Source: Lactococcus paracarnosus
GTDB taxonomy: Bacteria; Bacillota; Bacilli; Lactobacillales; Streptococcaceae
DNA length: 64,000 bases
Assembly: GCF_006770285.1 (NCBI RefSeq)
Contig: NZ_CP017195.1
Location: 2,120,001-2,184,000, forward strand
Direction of reading: 5' to 3'
Of the stretch, positions 30,752 through 39,830 are shown one piece after another; the stretch's first letter is position 1, and the number at the start of each line of letters is the position of its first letter. A model generated the notes under the pieces. It had not been told where the DNA came from, searched no databases, and saw only the letters and a list, made by a program, of their open reading frames with translations. A program made the translations under genes and the position numbers.

Positions 30752-31999
30752 ATGAAAACAAATAGAAAAACAGCTGCAACATTACTCACTGCTGGTATTA
30801 TAGGTGGTGCTGTCGCCCTCGGTGGTAACGCCGTTTACGACCATTTTAATACGACTGGTACAGCCCTAAATACTAGCAGCACTGCTACTAAGGTCGATAA
30901 TACAGCCTACAAAGTCACAAGTGACACAACCAAGGCAATCAGCAAAGTATCTGATGCGGTCGTCTCTGTTATCAACTACCAAAAAGCACCGGAAAGCGGA
31001 TCTTCCATCGATGATCTTTTTGGTGACCGTGATAATACGAAAAAGAAAGATGATACAAAAGAACAACCTGCAGCAGAAGGGTCTGGGGTTATCTATAAAA
31101 AAGATGGCGATACTGCCTATGTTGTTACTAATAACCATGTTGTAGACGGCGCTAGCTCGCTAGAAATCCTGCTCTCTAACGGCAATAAAGTAAAAGGTAC
31201 ATTGGTTGGTAAAGATGCTTATAGTGATTTAGCTGTCATCAAGATATCTGCAAAAGATGTCGCTAAAGTAGCCACTTTTGGTGATTCAACAAAACTAACT
31301 GTTGGTGAACCCGCTATCGCGATTGGCTCTCCTCTCGGCAGCCAGTATGCCAACTCAGCAACTGAAGGGATTATCTCTAGTCTATCAAGACAAGTCATCA
31401 TGAAAAACGAAAGTAACGAGACGGTTAATATTAATGCCTTGCAAACAGATGCAGCAATTAACCCTGGTAACTCTGGTGGTGCGCTCATTAATGTAGAGGG
31501 TCAAGTCATCGGCATCAACTCAAGTAAAATTTCGGCAACAGGCGCCTCTTCAAGTGATGTTTCCGTTGAAGGAATGGGGTTTGCTATCCCGTCAAATGAT
31601 GTTGTAAGCATCATCAGCAAGCTTGAAAAAGATGGGGAAATCAAACGTCCAGCACTTGGTGTTCAAATGCTTGATCTTGCAAGTATCAGCTCACAAAATC
31701 AAGACCAACTCAAACTCCCTAGCTCAGTCACTGCTGGTGTTGTGATCGCTAAAGTTCAAGATGGTCTACCTGCTGCTGCTGCTGGTCTTAAGAAATACGA
31801 TGTCATCACTAAAATTGGGGATACCAAGATCACAAGTGGTACTGAACTCCAGACAGCACTTTACAAATATAATATTGGGGATAGCATGAAAATCACCTAT
31901 TATCGTGATGGTAAAGAAAGCACTGCTACTATTAAACTAGATAATACATCAGATAAATTGAAGTTTGATGATGCTGAAAAGAAAAATACTGATAAATAA
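30752..31999 (+). CDS. htrA: HtrA/DegP-type surface serine protease
   Basis: The 415-aa membrane-anchored housekeeping protease handles misfolded exported proteins. It has one N-terminal transmembrane anchor (residues 8-30) and a low-complexity linker (about 80-108). The trypsin-like domain carries H129 (TNNHVVDG), D159 (YSDLAV) and S241 (NPGNSGGA). A single PDZ domain occupies about 295-400. An AAGGA-type RBS precedes the ATG. It is monocistronic with a very strong terminator. Confidence 0.96.
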   Translation: MKTNRKTAATLLTAGIIGGAVALGGNAVYDHFNTTGTALNTSSTATKVDNTAYKVTSDTTKAISKVSDAVVSVINYQKAPESGSSIDDLFGDRDNTKKKDDTKEQPAAEGSGVIYKKDGDTAYVVTNNHVVDGASSLEILLSNGNKVKGTLVGKDAYSDLAVIKISAKDVAKVATFGDSTKLTVGEPAIAIGSPLGSQYANSATEGIISSLSRQVIMKNESNETVNINALQTDAAINPGNSGGALINVEGQVIGINSSKISATGASSSDVSVEGMGFAIPSNDVVSIISKLEKDGEIKRPALGVQMLDLASISSQNQDQLKLPSSVTAGVVIAKVQDGLPAAAAGLKKYDVITKIGDTKITSGTELQTALYKYNIGDSMKITYYRDGKESTATIKLDNTSDKLKFDDAEKKNTDK

Positions 32000-32010
32000 A
32001 GACATACTTA

Positions 32011-32060
32011 CAATATAAAAACGTAGCAAGCTCATGATAGCTTGCTACGTTTTTATATTG
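32011..32060 (+). terminator. bidirectional terminator between htrA and the 32079 gene
   Basis: A perfect 22-bp inverted repeat with a 6-nt loop (CATGAT) has AT-rich outer arms and the core ACGTAGCAAGCT / AGCTTGCTACGT. The outer A and T runs supply U tracts in both directions, so it can end both facing transcripts. Confidence 0.9.
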
Positions 32061-32078
32061 TGATGATGCAATGACAAC

Positions 32079-32408
32079 TTATCGTATACTAGTCATACCA
32101 ATAAGCAAACTCGTTAAGATGCTCTGATCACGCACAATTCTTTCTAGGGTCAAATGCTGTTGGGTAAAAGTTAGATACAACTCCCCTGTAGATTTAGGCA
32201 ACGTCCTATTTATCGCGTAAGGGGTAAGCGCATTGCAAAGTCTTGCGCGTTCACGGTCTACATCTTGGGATTTTTGAAATTGTTTATAGTAGCTCTCTAA
32301 AATCTGCTTGATCTCAGGTATCATATCGCAAGCACCCATCGCTGTTGTCAATAAGGCATCAAATTTTTTTATCGCATCTACTTGCTTTTCTTTTCGCTTA
32401 TTAAACAT
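32079..32408 (-). CDS. hypothetical protein, small and soluble
   Basis: The 109-aa product has no membrane segment or signal peptide. It begins MFNKRKEKQVDAIKKFDALL and is predicted largely alpha-helical with two Cys residues. I recognise no family. The helical small-protein profile is compatible with many lactococcal hypotheticals, including bacteriocin-immunity-like four-helix proteins, but there is no specific motif. A strong terminator follows; the upstream 120 nt to tRNA-Glu would hold its promoter. Confidence 0.6.
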   Translation of the reverse strand: MFNKRKEKQVDAIKKFDALLTTAMGACDMIPEIKQILESYYKQFQKSQDVDRERARLCNALTPYAINRTLPKSTGELYLTFTQQHLTLERIVRDQSILTSLLIGMTSIR

Positions 32409-32532
32409 TTTTAATTTTCCGCTTTCTATAACGCATCTTTTCTAATTAAAATATTTTAATTAACTAAATTATATACCGATTATTCTGAAAATACAAAAAA
32501 AATCCATGTCCAATCTGACATGAATTTACTGA

Positions 32533-32604
32533 TAGTCCGTACGGGATTCGAACCCGTGATACCGCCGTGAAAAGGCGGTGTCTTAACCCCTTGACCAACG
32601 GACC
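32533..32604 (-). tRNA. tRNA-Glu (anticodon TTC)
   Basis: The 72-nt cloverleaf has 5' GGTCCGTTGGTCAAGGGGTT, anticodon stem-loop CCGCCTTTTCACGGCGG (TTC, Glu) and T-loop GGTTCGAATCC. The acceptor stem GGTCCGT / ACGGACT has a G-U closing pair, and no CCA is encoded. It is a solitary tRNA gene. Confidence 0.96.
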
Positions 32605-32784
32605 AGGGTAAGTATTTATTGCTTTGTTTCTCAGCAACATAGATAATTATATCGTAAAACAGTTAAGCGGTCAACCCCTTTTTTAATAAAATAAGCATTT
32701 TTTTACTGATTATTTGTTTTTCTTGTAATCTACACCGCTAGTCTGATTTTTCCTTATCATTTTCTGATATAATAGAGATAAGTT

Positions 32785-33783
32785 ATGAAAATTTTATTAT
32801 ATTTGGAAGCCGAAAAATTCCTACGTAAATCGGGCATTGGCCGCGCAATCTACCATCAAAAACGCGCATTAGAGATTGCTGGCATTGACTATACAACAGA
32901 TCCTCACGAGGATTTTGATATTGCACATATTAATACCTACGGCATTAAGAGTATCATGCTGCTTTTTCGCGTTAAACGAATGGGGAAAAAAGTCATTTAT
33001 CACGGTCACTCGACAGAAGAAGACTTTAGAAATTCTTTTGTTGGGTCAAATCTACTGGCACCGCTTATCAGAAGATATCTTACCTTCTTGTACAGTAGGG
33101 CAGACCTCGTGATCACACCTACAGAGTACTCTAAAAAACTGATTTCATCCTATGGTGTAACCGTACCCATTATCGCGATTTCAAATGGGATTGACCTCGC
33201 TAAGTATAGCCGTTCAATCGAAAAAGAGCTTGCCTTTAAAAAACATTTTAAGATAGATAATTCGCAAAAAACCGTCATGTGTGCCGCCCTTTACTTCAAG
33301 CGAAAGGGCATCGATGATTTCGTCAAAGTCGCTGAGATGATGCCTGATGTCAGGTTTATCTGGTTTGGAGAAACAAACCTTTGGACAATACCACGTTCCG
33401 TAAGGCGACTCGTCACAAAAAATCACCCCGCAAATGTCGAGTTCCCTGGTTACATAAAAGGGGATGTCTATGAGGGTGCTATGACAGCAAGTAATGCTTT
33501 CTTCTTTCCTTCAAATGAAGAAACTGAAGGTATTGTTGTCTTAGAAGCACTTGCTTCAGATCAACATGTGGTTGCACGACGAATACCTGTTTATGAGGGC
33601 TGGCTTGATAATACCTCGGCAACACTCGTCTCAAGTAATGATGCATTTGCAGCAGCCCTTAAAGATATATTAGCTGGTAAAATTGATAAACGTACAGCTG
33701 GCTACCATGTTGCAGAAAGTCGTTCTATTGAGAATATTTCATCACAATTAGTAGCTGCTTATCATCAAGTATTAGGACAATAG
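32785..33783 (+). CDS. GT4 glycosyltransferase, CpoA-like (glycolipid synthesis)
   Basis: The 332-aa family-4 glycosyltransferase begins MKILLYLEAEKFLRKSGIGR, as in streptococcal CpoA. CpoA adds the second sugar (galactose) to monoglucosyl-diacylglycerol, the membrane glycolipid that anchors lipoteichoic acid. GT-B features are HGHSTEEDF, ITPTEYSKK, SNGIDLAKYS and, in the C-terminal domain, PSNEETEGIVVLEALA with the EX7E motif. Directly downstream is the predicted first-step glucosyltransferase, the arrangement known from pneumococcus. The exact sugar is inferred. Confidence 0.78.
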   Translation: MKILLYLEAEKFLRKSGIGRAIYHQKRALEIAGIDYTTDPHEDFDIAHINTYGIKSIMLLFRVKRMGKKVIYHGHSTEEDFRNSFVGSNLLAPLIRRYLTFLYSRADLVITPTEYSKKLISSYGVTVPIIAISNGIDLAKYSRSIEKELAFKKHFKIDNSQKTVMCAALYFKRKGIDDFVKVAEMMPDVRFIWFGETNLWTIPRSVRRLVTKNHPANVEFPGYIKGDVYEGAMTASNAFFFPSNEETEGIVVLEALASDQHVVARRIPVYEGWLDNTSATLVSSNDAFAAALKDILAGKIDKRTAGYHVAESRSIENISSQLVAAYHQVLGQ

Positions 33784-33885
33784 TGATGTTTTTCGCGTCA
33801 TTTCAGTAAAGTAGCGCCTATCCACTAACTTGAAGCATCACCTATTATTTCTGCTATCTATTATTTGATCACTAAAGGAGTAATT

Positions 33886-35217
33886 ATGAGAATTGGTCTT
33901 TTCACTGACTCTTACTTACCACAAGTTTCTGGCGTTGCAACGTCTATAGAAACCTTAGCCAACCAACTCACAAGTATGGGGCATAATGTCTTCATTTTCA
34001 CGACAACAGATCCGCAAGTTGATCCAGAAAACGATGAGAAAAATGTTATTCGCTTACGGAGTATTCCGCTAATCTCATTAGCGGAACGCCGCATTGTCCT
34101 CAAAGGGGTCGTTGCTGCCTATCAAGTTGCACAGACTTACCATCTTGATATTATTCATACACAAACTGAATTCGGTGTTGGCATGCTTGGTAAATTGGTT
34201 GCCAGACAACTCAAAATACCAGTCATTCATACACTCCATACCAAATATGAAGACTACGTGCATTATATTGCAAAGGGCCGGATTATCAGACCAGGCATGG
34301 TCAAATATATCATCAAAAACTATCTACATGGTGTAGACGGGGTGATTGCACCTAGTGATATCGTGCTAGATACAATTAATCAATACGGTGTATCGATCGA
34401 AAAACGCGTTATTCCAACTGGCATAAAATTAGATAAATTTGTCCGACCAGAGATTAGTCAGGCAGATGTTGCTGAACTACGTACAAGTCTTGGCATTAGA
34501 CAACAGGATATCATGTTGTTATCTTTATCACGTTTAGCTGAAGAAAAAAATATTCAAGCAATTATCACTAAGCTTAGTGCGATTCGTGACCAAGTATCAG
34601 TCAAACTTGTGATCGTCGGTAGCGGACCTTACCAGGACAAGCTACAAAAACTTGTTTCTGACCTTAACCTGACTGATATCGTTGTATTTACTGGCCTAGT
34701 TGATAACAGTCAGACAGCCTATTACTATAAAGCTGCCGATTTTTTCATCTCTGCTTCTACCAGTGAAACACAAGGCTTGACCTATATTGAAGCTCTCGCC
34801 TCAGGAACCCCTGTCTTAGCTGCTGATAATGCCTATCTCAGAACCCTAATAACTGATCCTGCCTTTGGCTGTCTCTTTGAAGATGATAACCACATACCTG
34901 ATACGATCTTAAAAGCTATTTCGACAACACCTGCTTTTGACCAAGCAAAATATGATCAAAAGCTGTATGCGATTTCAGCAGAATATTTTGCTGCCCGTGT
35001 CTATGAGTTCTATCTAGATAAAATTATCTCAAATAATCACTATTTAGCCCAAAAAGGAGAATCCATACCAAGACAAACAGCTAGACTATTTCGACAGGCG
35101 CCTGCTAAAACAGTCAAAACAGTTGTTAGGACACCAAAAAAAGTCGCCTATTTTGCAAAAAAAGCAATCAAACATGCCAAAATTCTAAAGAAGTATGGTA
35201 AAATAAAGTTAAAATAA
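33886..35217 (+). CDS. GT4 glycosyltransferase, 1,2-diacylglycerol 3-glucosyltransferase type
   Basis: The 443-aa protein starts MRIGLFTDSYLPQVSGVATS after an AAAGGAG ribosome binding site; an ORF start 7 codons earlier is less likely. GT4 features include HTLHTKYEDYVHY, APSDIVLDT, IPTGIKLDKF and SETQGLTYIEALASGTPVL. The basic C-terminus (KKVAYFAKKAIKHAKILKKY) is probably a membrane-binding helix. Homologues form monoglucosyl-diacylglycerol for glycolipid and LTA anchor synthesis. It acts before the CpoA-like enzyme encoded 100 nt upstream. Confidence 0.82.
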   Translation: MRIGLFTDSYLPQVSGVATSIETLANQLTSMGHNVFIFTTTDPQVDPENDEKNVIRLRSIPLISLAERRIVLKGVVAAYQVAQTYHLDIIHTQTEFGVGMLGKLVARQLKIPVIHTLHTKYEDYVHYIAKGRIIRPGMVKYIIKNYLHGVDGVIAPSDIVLDTINQYGVSIEKRVIPTGIKLDKFVRPEISQADVAELRTSLGIRQQDIMLLSLSRLAEEKNIQAIITKLSAIRDQVSVKLVIVGSGPYQDKLQKLVSDLNLTDIVVFTGLVDNSQTAYYYKAADFFISASTSETQGLTYIEALASGTPVLAADNAYLRTLITDPAFGCLFEDDNHIPDTILKAISTTPAFDQAKYDQKLYAISAEYFAARVYEFYLDKIISNNHYLAQKGESIPRQTARLFRQAPAKTVKTVVRTPKKVAYFAKKAIKHAKILKKYGKIKLK

Positions 35218-35275
35218 AAATAGTGATGTAGGCAACAAAATCATCTCACTATTTAAAATAAAGGACTCTGTAAAA

Positions 35276-35500
35276 ATGAAATCTCATCTCTCTGCTATTA
35301 TCAATCGACTAGAAAAACTTATTGACTCTGGTGATCCTAAAGACACCTTTAACTTCGAAAAAAATGAAGAAGTGCAAATCACTGTTAGCTTTGATGGCGA
35401 CAATCAAGTCTTTATCGTCAAATATCCAAAAATCAAAGAAACTTCAGATTTTGATAGCATCGATTTGGTTGCCATGGAAGTTTTTGATCTAATTTATTAA
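35276..35500 (+). CDS. DUF1797 (YkuJ-like) small protein
   Basis: The 74-aa protein of the YkuJ/DUF1797 fold starts with the helix LSAIINRLEKLIDS and ends with the conserved FDSIDLVAMEVFDLIY. Function is unknown; members are small cytoplasmic proteins common in Bacilli. It is near the glycosyltransferase genes and ends at a strong terminator, so it may be co-transcribed with them. Confidence 0.8.
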   Translation: MKSHLSAIINRLEKLIDSGDPKDTFNFEKNEEVQITVSFDGDNQVFIVKYPKIKETSDFDSIDLVAMEVFDLIY

Positions 35501-35506
35501 GCAACA

Positions 35507-35546
35507 AAAAATGCCTATCAGTCCCTAAAGACTGATAGGCATTTTT
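35507..35546 (+). terminator. bidirectional terminator
   Basis: A perfect 16-bp stem AAAAATGCCTATCAGT / ACTGATAGGCATTTTT with an 8-nt loop lies between two converging genes. Confidence 0.9.
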
Positions 35547-35549
35547 ATA

Positions 35550-35816
35550 TTATAAAAAGACACCTTTTTCTCGTAAAAATGCTTCTTTTTTTGCGCGCTG
35601 TTTCAACGTTTTTTTAAACCAGTACTCTCGACTCATGGCTTGGGACTTATCTGTAAAGGGTTCCGAGTAGACCAGTTGAACTGGACGTCTTGGCTGGGTA
35701 TACTTGGCCCCTTTTCCAGCATTATGGGTCTCTAGTCGCTTTTGTAAATCGGTCGTATAGCCCCCATAAAGTGTATTGTCGGCACATAAGAGGACATAAA
35801 AATAATGATTAGCCAT
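35550..35816 (-). CDS. GIY-YIG nuclease superfamily protein (YhbQ/UPF0213 type)
   Basis: The 88-aa single-domain protein starts [20 protein letters not shown]. The GIY-YIG motif reads FYVL...YGGYT, followed by the conserved RLETHN and KGAKYT. The C-terminal [16 protein letters not shown] is typical of the UPF0213 group. The start overlaps the end of trmN by 8 nt (translational coupling). The longer open frame upstream lies inside trmN and is not family-like. Its cellular role is unknown. Confidence 0.9.
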   Translation of the reverse strand: MANHYFYVLLCADNTLYGGYTTDLQKRLETHNAGKGAKYTQPRRPVQLVYSEPFTDKSQAMSREYWFKKTLKQRAKKEAFLREKGVFL

Positions 35817-36555
35817 AATAAATATGATGTACCTCATCTGTATAACTACCGTCGGGCTTATGGATGGTGAGCGGTGGCAGGAATTTCTCACCACCTGGTT
35901 TTCCATCCTTAATGGCATCAATCAATAGGATATTGGCATCTCGATCTGCCTTAGGATAGACAAACTGTATCCGTTTTGGCACAAGATGGTACTTTTTCAT
36001 CGTCTCTATAATTTCAAAAAAACGATCTGGCCTATGCACCATAGCGAGATGACCATTTGTCTTTAGCAATTGCTGACTAACCTTACAAATCGTATCCAAA
36101 TTCGTCGCTAACTCATGGCGAGCTAATAGATAATGCTCACTTTCATTGACACGAGATTTTTCATCTAACTTAAAATAGGGCGGGTTACAAAAAATCAGGT
36201 CTGTACTAGATGGTTTAACATGCCTTAAAGTATTTGCCAAATCATCATGAATCACTTTCACTTGCTCGCCTAAGTCATTTAATGCAATCGAACGCTGAGC
36301 CATATCTGCCAGACGTTCTTGTAGTTCGACTTCTAGAATAGTTGCTGTTGTATTGCTACTTGCAAATAGTCCGACTGCCCCATTTCCGGCACACAAATCA
36401 ACAATTTGCCCACGTTTAGGGATATTCGGAAAGCGACTTAGGAGAACAGCATCTATGGAATATGAAAAAACATCACGTGACTGAATGATTTTGACATCAT
36501 TAGTCGCGAGTTGATCGATTCTTTCATTTGGGTTAAGTATTTGTCGTGTCGTCAT
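35809..36555 (-). CDS. trmN: tRNA1(Val) (adenine(37)-N6)-methyltransferase-like protein
   Basis: The 248-aa class I SAM methyltransferase starts [20 protein letters not shown]. Motif I is [13 protein letters not shown], and the N6-adenine methylase motif is IFCNPPYF (NPPY). It matches the TrmN6/YfiC family, which methylates A37 of tRNA1(Val). An upstream in-frame start would add 8 residues. It is coupled to the GIY-YIG gene, as in many Firmicutes. Confidence 0.9.
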   Translation of the reverse strand: MTTRQILNPNERIDQLATNDVKIIQSRDVFSYSIDAVLLSRFPNIPKRGQIVDLCAGNGAVGLFASSNTTATILEVELQERLADMAQRSIALNDLGEQVKVIHDDLANTLRHVKPSSTDLIFCNPPYFKLDEKSRVNESEHYLLARHELATNLDTICKVSQQLLKTNGHLAMVHRPDRFFEIIETMKKYHLVPKRIQFVYPKADRDANILLIDAIKDGKPGGEKFLPPLTIHKPDGSYTDEVHHIYYG

Positions 36556-36624
36556 TTCTTTATTATACCAAAATAGCAAAAGTTTCGGATACGATTTGTT
36601 ACACGCTATACTATAATGAGAATA

Positions 36625-37527
36625 TTACTTAATTATCCTTCTCAAAATGACTGAGAGAACACCCCACAAAGCTGCGCTCATCAGTATCGTAATCCCCCAG
36701 CCAAATACATTATGTTCTAGAGGTAATGGCATATTCATGCCAAAGAATCCTGTAATAATTGTTGGAATCGTCATCAAAATAGATAAGACTGTCAATATTT
36801 TCATGGTATCATTCAAGTTATTGTTCAGGATATTATTATAAGTACCCGATAATTGTTGTAAAATTTGTGACGACAGTTGTGCCATTTCAGATAATTGCTT
36901 TGTTTCAATCAGGACATCATCTAGTCGCTCTTTTTCAGTTTCTGTTAACAGTCTAAAGATTTGGTGAGCTTTGACTTGTTCAATCAAAACGACATTTTGC
37001 TTAGATGACGAGACAAGATAGATGATACCTGTATCCAAATCGGATAAGGATAAGAGATTTTGTTTCGTTGTTTTTTCTTTTAGCTTTGTATTGATTCGCT
37101 TAATGTCCTGATCCATTATTTCCACATAAGGGAAAAAAGAATCAACAACCAGAAATAGGCTGCTAAATAAGAAATGAAATAGACTACTGATTTCTTTTGA
37201 AGCCACTTGCTTAATCATCATCTCACAAATATAATGATTATTTTGATTGGACACGGTTAACAGCGTATTATCTTTAACAATAAAGGTCATGGGAATCGTT
37301 TCGTAGTGATGCGCCACCTTAGTCCGATTTAAGACATTAAAGATTAAGACGAATGTGTTGGTTGCTTGATCATAATCTAGGTGAGCACGCTCATTTTTAT
37401 CTAGCGAATAATCGACAATTTCTGCATCTATCTCATGGGTTTCATAAAATTGGCCTAGTGCTAGCTTATCGTTTGTCTTGATATTAATCCAATTCAACTC
37501 TTTTGTTAATTGTATATTGCGAATCAT
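36625..37527 (-). CDS. corA: CorA-family magnesium/divalent cation transporter
   Basis: The 300-aa protein has a large soluble N-terminal domain (about residues 1-235). Two C-terminal membrane helices are separated by the signature GMNMP loop (FFGMNMPLP), diagnostic for the CorA pore that carries Mg2+ or Co2+ through a pentamer. It is monocistronic, 35 nt after the GNAT gene on the same strand. Confidence 0.92.
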   Translation of the reverse strand: MIRNIQLTKELNWINIKTNDKLALGQFYETHEIDAEIVDYSLDKNERAHLDYDQATNTFVLIFNVLNRTKVAHHYETIPMTFIVKDNTLLTVSNQNNHYICEMMIKQVASKEISSLFHFLFSSLFLVVDSFFPYVEIMDQDIKRINTKLKEKTTKQNLLSLSDLDTGIIYLVSSSKQNVVLIEQVKAHQIFRLLTETEKERLDDVLIETKQLSEMAQLSSQILQQLSGTYNNILNNNLNDTMKILTVLSILMTIPTIITGFFGMNMPLPLEHNVFGWGITILMSAALWGVLSVILRRIIK

Positions 37528-37562
37528 GTTAGTTTCTCCATTTTTCTTATCTGATGGTTGAC

Positions 37563-38009
37563 TTATTTTGCAAGGATCATGAGCCCTTTTAACACCTCAA
37601 AGCCATTTTTAAGATAAAATTGCTCTGCTGGATAGCCTGCTTCAGTATTGAGTATGATTGCACCTAGGCTCTTGTCACTAATATCTGCCTCAATCAGCTG
37701 CATAAACTGACTGCCAATACCCTGCCCTTGATAAGAGATACCAACACAAAATTGATCGATATAATACTCCATCCCATTTATCCAGGGCTTTTTAAAGCCA
37801 AGGCTTAGGGCAATGACCGTTTCTCCAGCATATAAAACATAGCCAACAAAATAATTATTAGCTAGATGATTTTCAAAAAAAGTCTCAACTTGTTTTGTCG
37901 ATTCAAATGTATCATACCAGGGTGCTTGCGTAAATGTATCAATGAATAATGCAACAGATGCAGCTAAATTACTGGCATCAAGCGGAGCTAGTTTAAGTGT
38001 CTTATCCAT
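37563..38009 (-). CDS. GNAT-family N-acetyltransferase
   Basis: The 148-aa protein has the acetyl-CoA binding motif A visible as QFCVGISYQGQGIGSQFMQL and a late motif B AEQFYLKNGFEVL. The start MDKTLKLAPLD follows AAGGAGATAACC exactly; the open frame extends 12 codons further up without an RBS. The substrate is unknown. Confidence 0.85.
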   Translation of the reverse strand: MDKTLKLAPLDASNLAASVALFIDTFTQAPWYDTFESTKQVETFFENHLANNYFVGYVLYAGETVIALSLGFKKPWINGMEYYIDQFCVGISYQGQGIGSQFMQLIEADISDKSLGAIILNTEAGYPAEQFYLKNGFEVLKGLMILAK

Positions 38010-38170
38010 GGTTATCTCCTTGTCATTTTTTATCCTGTTAAACAATTCATTCTTATTCTATCACAACATCGCCTGATATGGCGATGCTTGATCCACCTCA
38101 TTAATGGGTTACCTCACCGCTTACTTAGATAAATATGGTAGAATTTAGCTATCACTCAAGAAAGAAGTCA

Positions 38171-38674
38171 ATGATGACAGAAAAAAATTATATTGCAGAT
38201 ATGAGGGCCCTCGTCGGACATACGGGAATGATTTTTGTGACCGCATTTGGCGTGCTTTGGCATGCTGATCGTTCTGAAATTCTACTAGAACGACGGGCCG
38301 ACTCTCCTGATACAGGTTGGGGATTCCCAGGTGGTTTTCTAGAGTACGGGGAATCACCTATGCAAGCTGTCGTTCGAGAATTTAAAGAAGAAACGGGTCT
38401 TGATGTCGAAGTTGTCCGCATTTTAGGGCTTTCTACGAATATTAATGATAAAAATGCTTGGGGTGATGCACAAGAAAATATCGCCATTGGCTTTGAAGTA
38501 AAGTTAGTCGGCGGTAGCATCCATGCAGACGGTGATGAAACACTCGAAGTGAAATTTATACCTGTTTCTCCTGAACCAAAGATGTTTGTCCCTCAAGCAC
38601 AACGCACCATGCACAAAATTTTGACTGAAAATGAGGCTAGTGATAAAGCTTGCTTCCGTGAAAACGGACAATGA
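38171..38674 (+). CDS. NUDIX hydrolase
   Basis: The protein is about 167 aa with a full Nudix box GGFLEYGESPMQAVVREF followed by KEETGL (GX5EX7REUXEEXGU). It follows a beta-strand core reading GMIFVTAFGVLWHADRSEIL. Such enzymes hydrolyse nucleoside diphosphates linked to another moiety; the substrate cannot be told from sequence. Two adjacent ATG codons (38171, 38174) are possible starts, both with a weak RBS. Confidence 0.9.
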   Translation: MMTEKNYIADMRALVGHTGMIFVTAFGVLWHADRSEILLERRADSPDTGWGFPGGFLEYGESPMQAVVREFKEETGLDVEVVRILGLSTNINDKNAWGDAQENIAIGFEVKLVGGSIHADGDETLEVKFIPVSPEPKMFVPQAQRTMHKILTENEASDKACFRENGQ

Positions 38675-38763
38675 ACACAGCAGTAAGCATTCCTTAAAAC
38701 TACTATTACAGTATAATTTTCGATAATAAAATCCAACTATTTCATATTTAACCCCAGAAACTA

Positions 38764-38792
38764 TTGAAGCGCTTTCAAAAAAATGTTATACT
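38764..38792 (+). promoter_or_regulatory. promoter with cre site before the second licT-bglP unit
   Basis: TTGAAG (38764-38769) and TATACT (38787-38792) are 17 nt apart. The near-palindrome TTGAAGCGCTTTCAA (38764-38778) is a good cre-like site overlapping the -35 box. This implies CcpA-mediated repression, like that predicted for the large cluster. Confidence 0.7.
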
Positions 38793-38805
38793 AAAATTGT
38801 ATAAG

Positions 38806-38882
38806 AAGATTGTGACTGGTCATGCAGGCTATACCGATATACGCAGATGGTTTATTTGTGTGTAAAAAGTATGGTCTTTTTT
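38806..38882 (+). promoter_or_regulatory. RAT antiterminator box with overlapping terminator, licT-2 leader
   Basis: GATTGTGACTGGTCATGCAG with the following GCTATACC (38806-38835) closely matches the LicT RAT consensus. GGCTATAC at its 3' side can also pair with GTATGGTC (38869-38876), which is followed by TTTTTT. The two structures are exclusive, giving classic BglG-type antitermination. Confidence 0.78.
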
Positions 38883-38970
38883 GCGTACAAAAATTTTGGG
38901 GGAATCCATAGCAGATGTCATCTTTATGGCAATCACCGCAAAAAAATTAATCAAGAAAGGAGGTAAACGA

Positions 38971-39807
38971 TTGGAAATTGAAAAAATCATTAATAATAAT
39001 ATTATTCGCTCAAGTGATGAGCTGAATCATGAAGTGCTTGTCATGGGTTGTGGTATCGGCTATCTAAAAAAAATTGGTATGGAGATCGACCCAGAGAAAA
39101 TCGATAAAATTTATCGACTACAATCCAAGCAAGCCCTAAGTAACCTTGAGACACTCTTCACAGGCCTACCCTTAGCAACAATTCAAGCAACAAATGACAT
39201 TGTGGATTATGCTAAAACGTCTTTGGGCACTCAGTTGTCAGATAACATCTATTTGACACTTGCCGACCACATCCAATTTGCAGTAGAGCGGGAAAAGGAA
39301 GGGCTGATGATCAAAAACGCTTTATTATGGGAAATTAAACAGTTTTACCACCATGAATTTATGATTGGGCAGGAATCATTAGATATTATTCAACAAAAGC
39401 TTAAGATTAACCTACCCGAAGACGAGGCAGCCTTTATCGCGTTGCATCTTGTCAGTGCAACGCAAGATTATTCAGGTACGTCTCAAGCTAAACAAACGAT
39501 GACCATGATTAAACAAGTTTTATCTATTATCAAATACCATTTTATCGGTATTGAATTAGATGAACATTCTCTGCACTATGACCGATTTATCACACATATG
39601 AAGTTCTTTATTCAACGTGTTTTTTCTGGCAATGAAATCAAGGAAGATGATGCTGATTTTCTAGTCATGCTAAAACAAAAATATAAGGAAGAATATCTAT
39701 GTACCTTAAAAATATACGACCATTTTTTAAAACAGCATAGTATTCACTTAACAAATGACGAAGTGATGTATCTGACAATTCATATCAGACGCATCACACA
39801 AAATTAA
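38971..39807 (+). CDS. licT: BglG/LicT-family transcription antiterminator (second)
   Basis: The 278-aa protein has a CAT RNA-binding domain (LEIEKIINNNIIRSS, MGCGIGYLKK) and two PRDs with conserved His residues (LADHIQFAV, FIALHLVS, FITHMKFFIQRV, LTIHIRRI). The TTG at 38971 follows AGAAAGGAGGTAAACGA and aligns with the family N-terminus; the open frame upstream crosses the terminator and is not coding. It is only moderately similar to the first LicT. bglP starts 23 nt downstream. Confidence 0.92.
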   Translation: MEIEKIINNNIIRSSDELNHEVLVMGCGIGYLKKIGMEIDPEKIDKIYRLQSKQALSNLETLFTGLPLATIQATNDIVDYAKTSLGTQLSDNIYLTLADHIQFAVEREKEGLMIKNALLWEIKQFYHHEFMIGQESLDIIQQKLKINLPEDEAAFIALHLVSATQDYSGTSQAKQTMTMIKQVLSIIKYHFIGIELDEHSLHYDRFITHMKFFIQRVFSGNEIKEDDADFLVMLKQKYKEEYLCTLKIYDHFLKQHSIHLTNDEVMYLTIHIRRITQN

Positions 39808-39830
39808 ATACCCTAAAAAAGGTGGTGCTA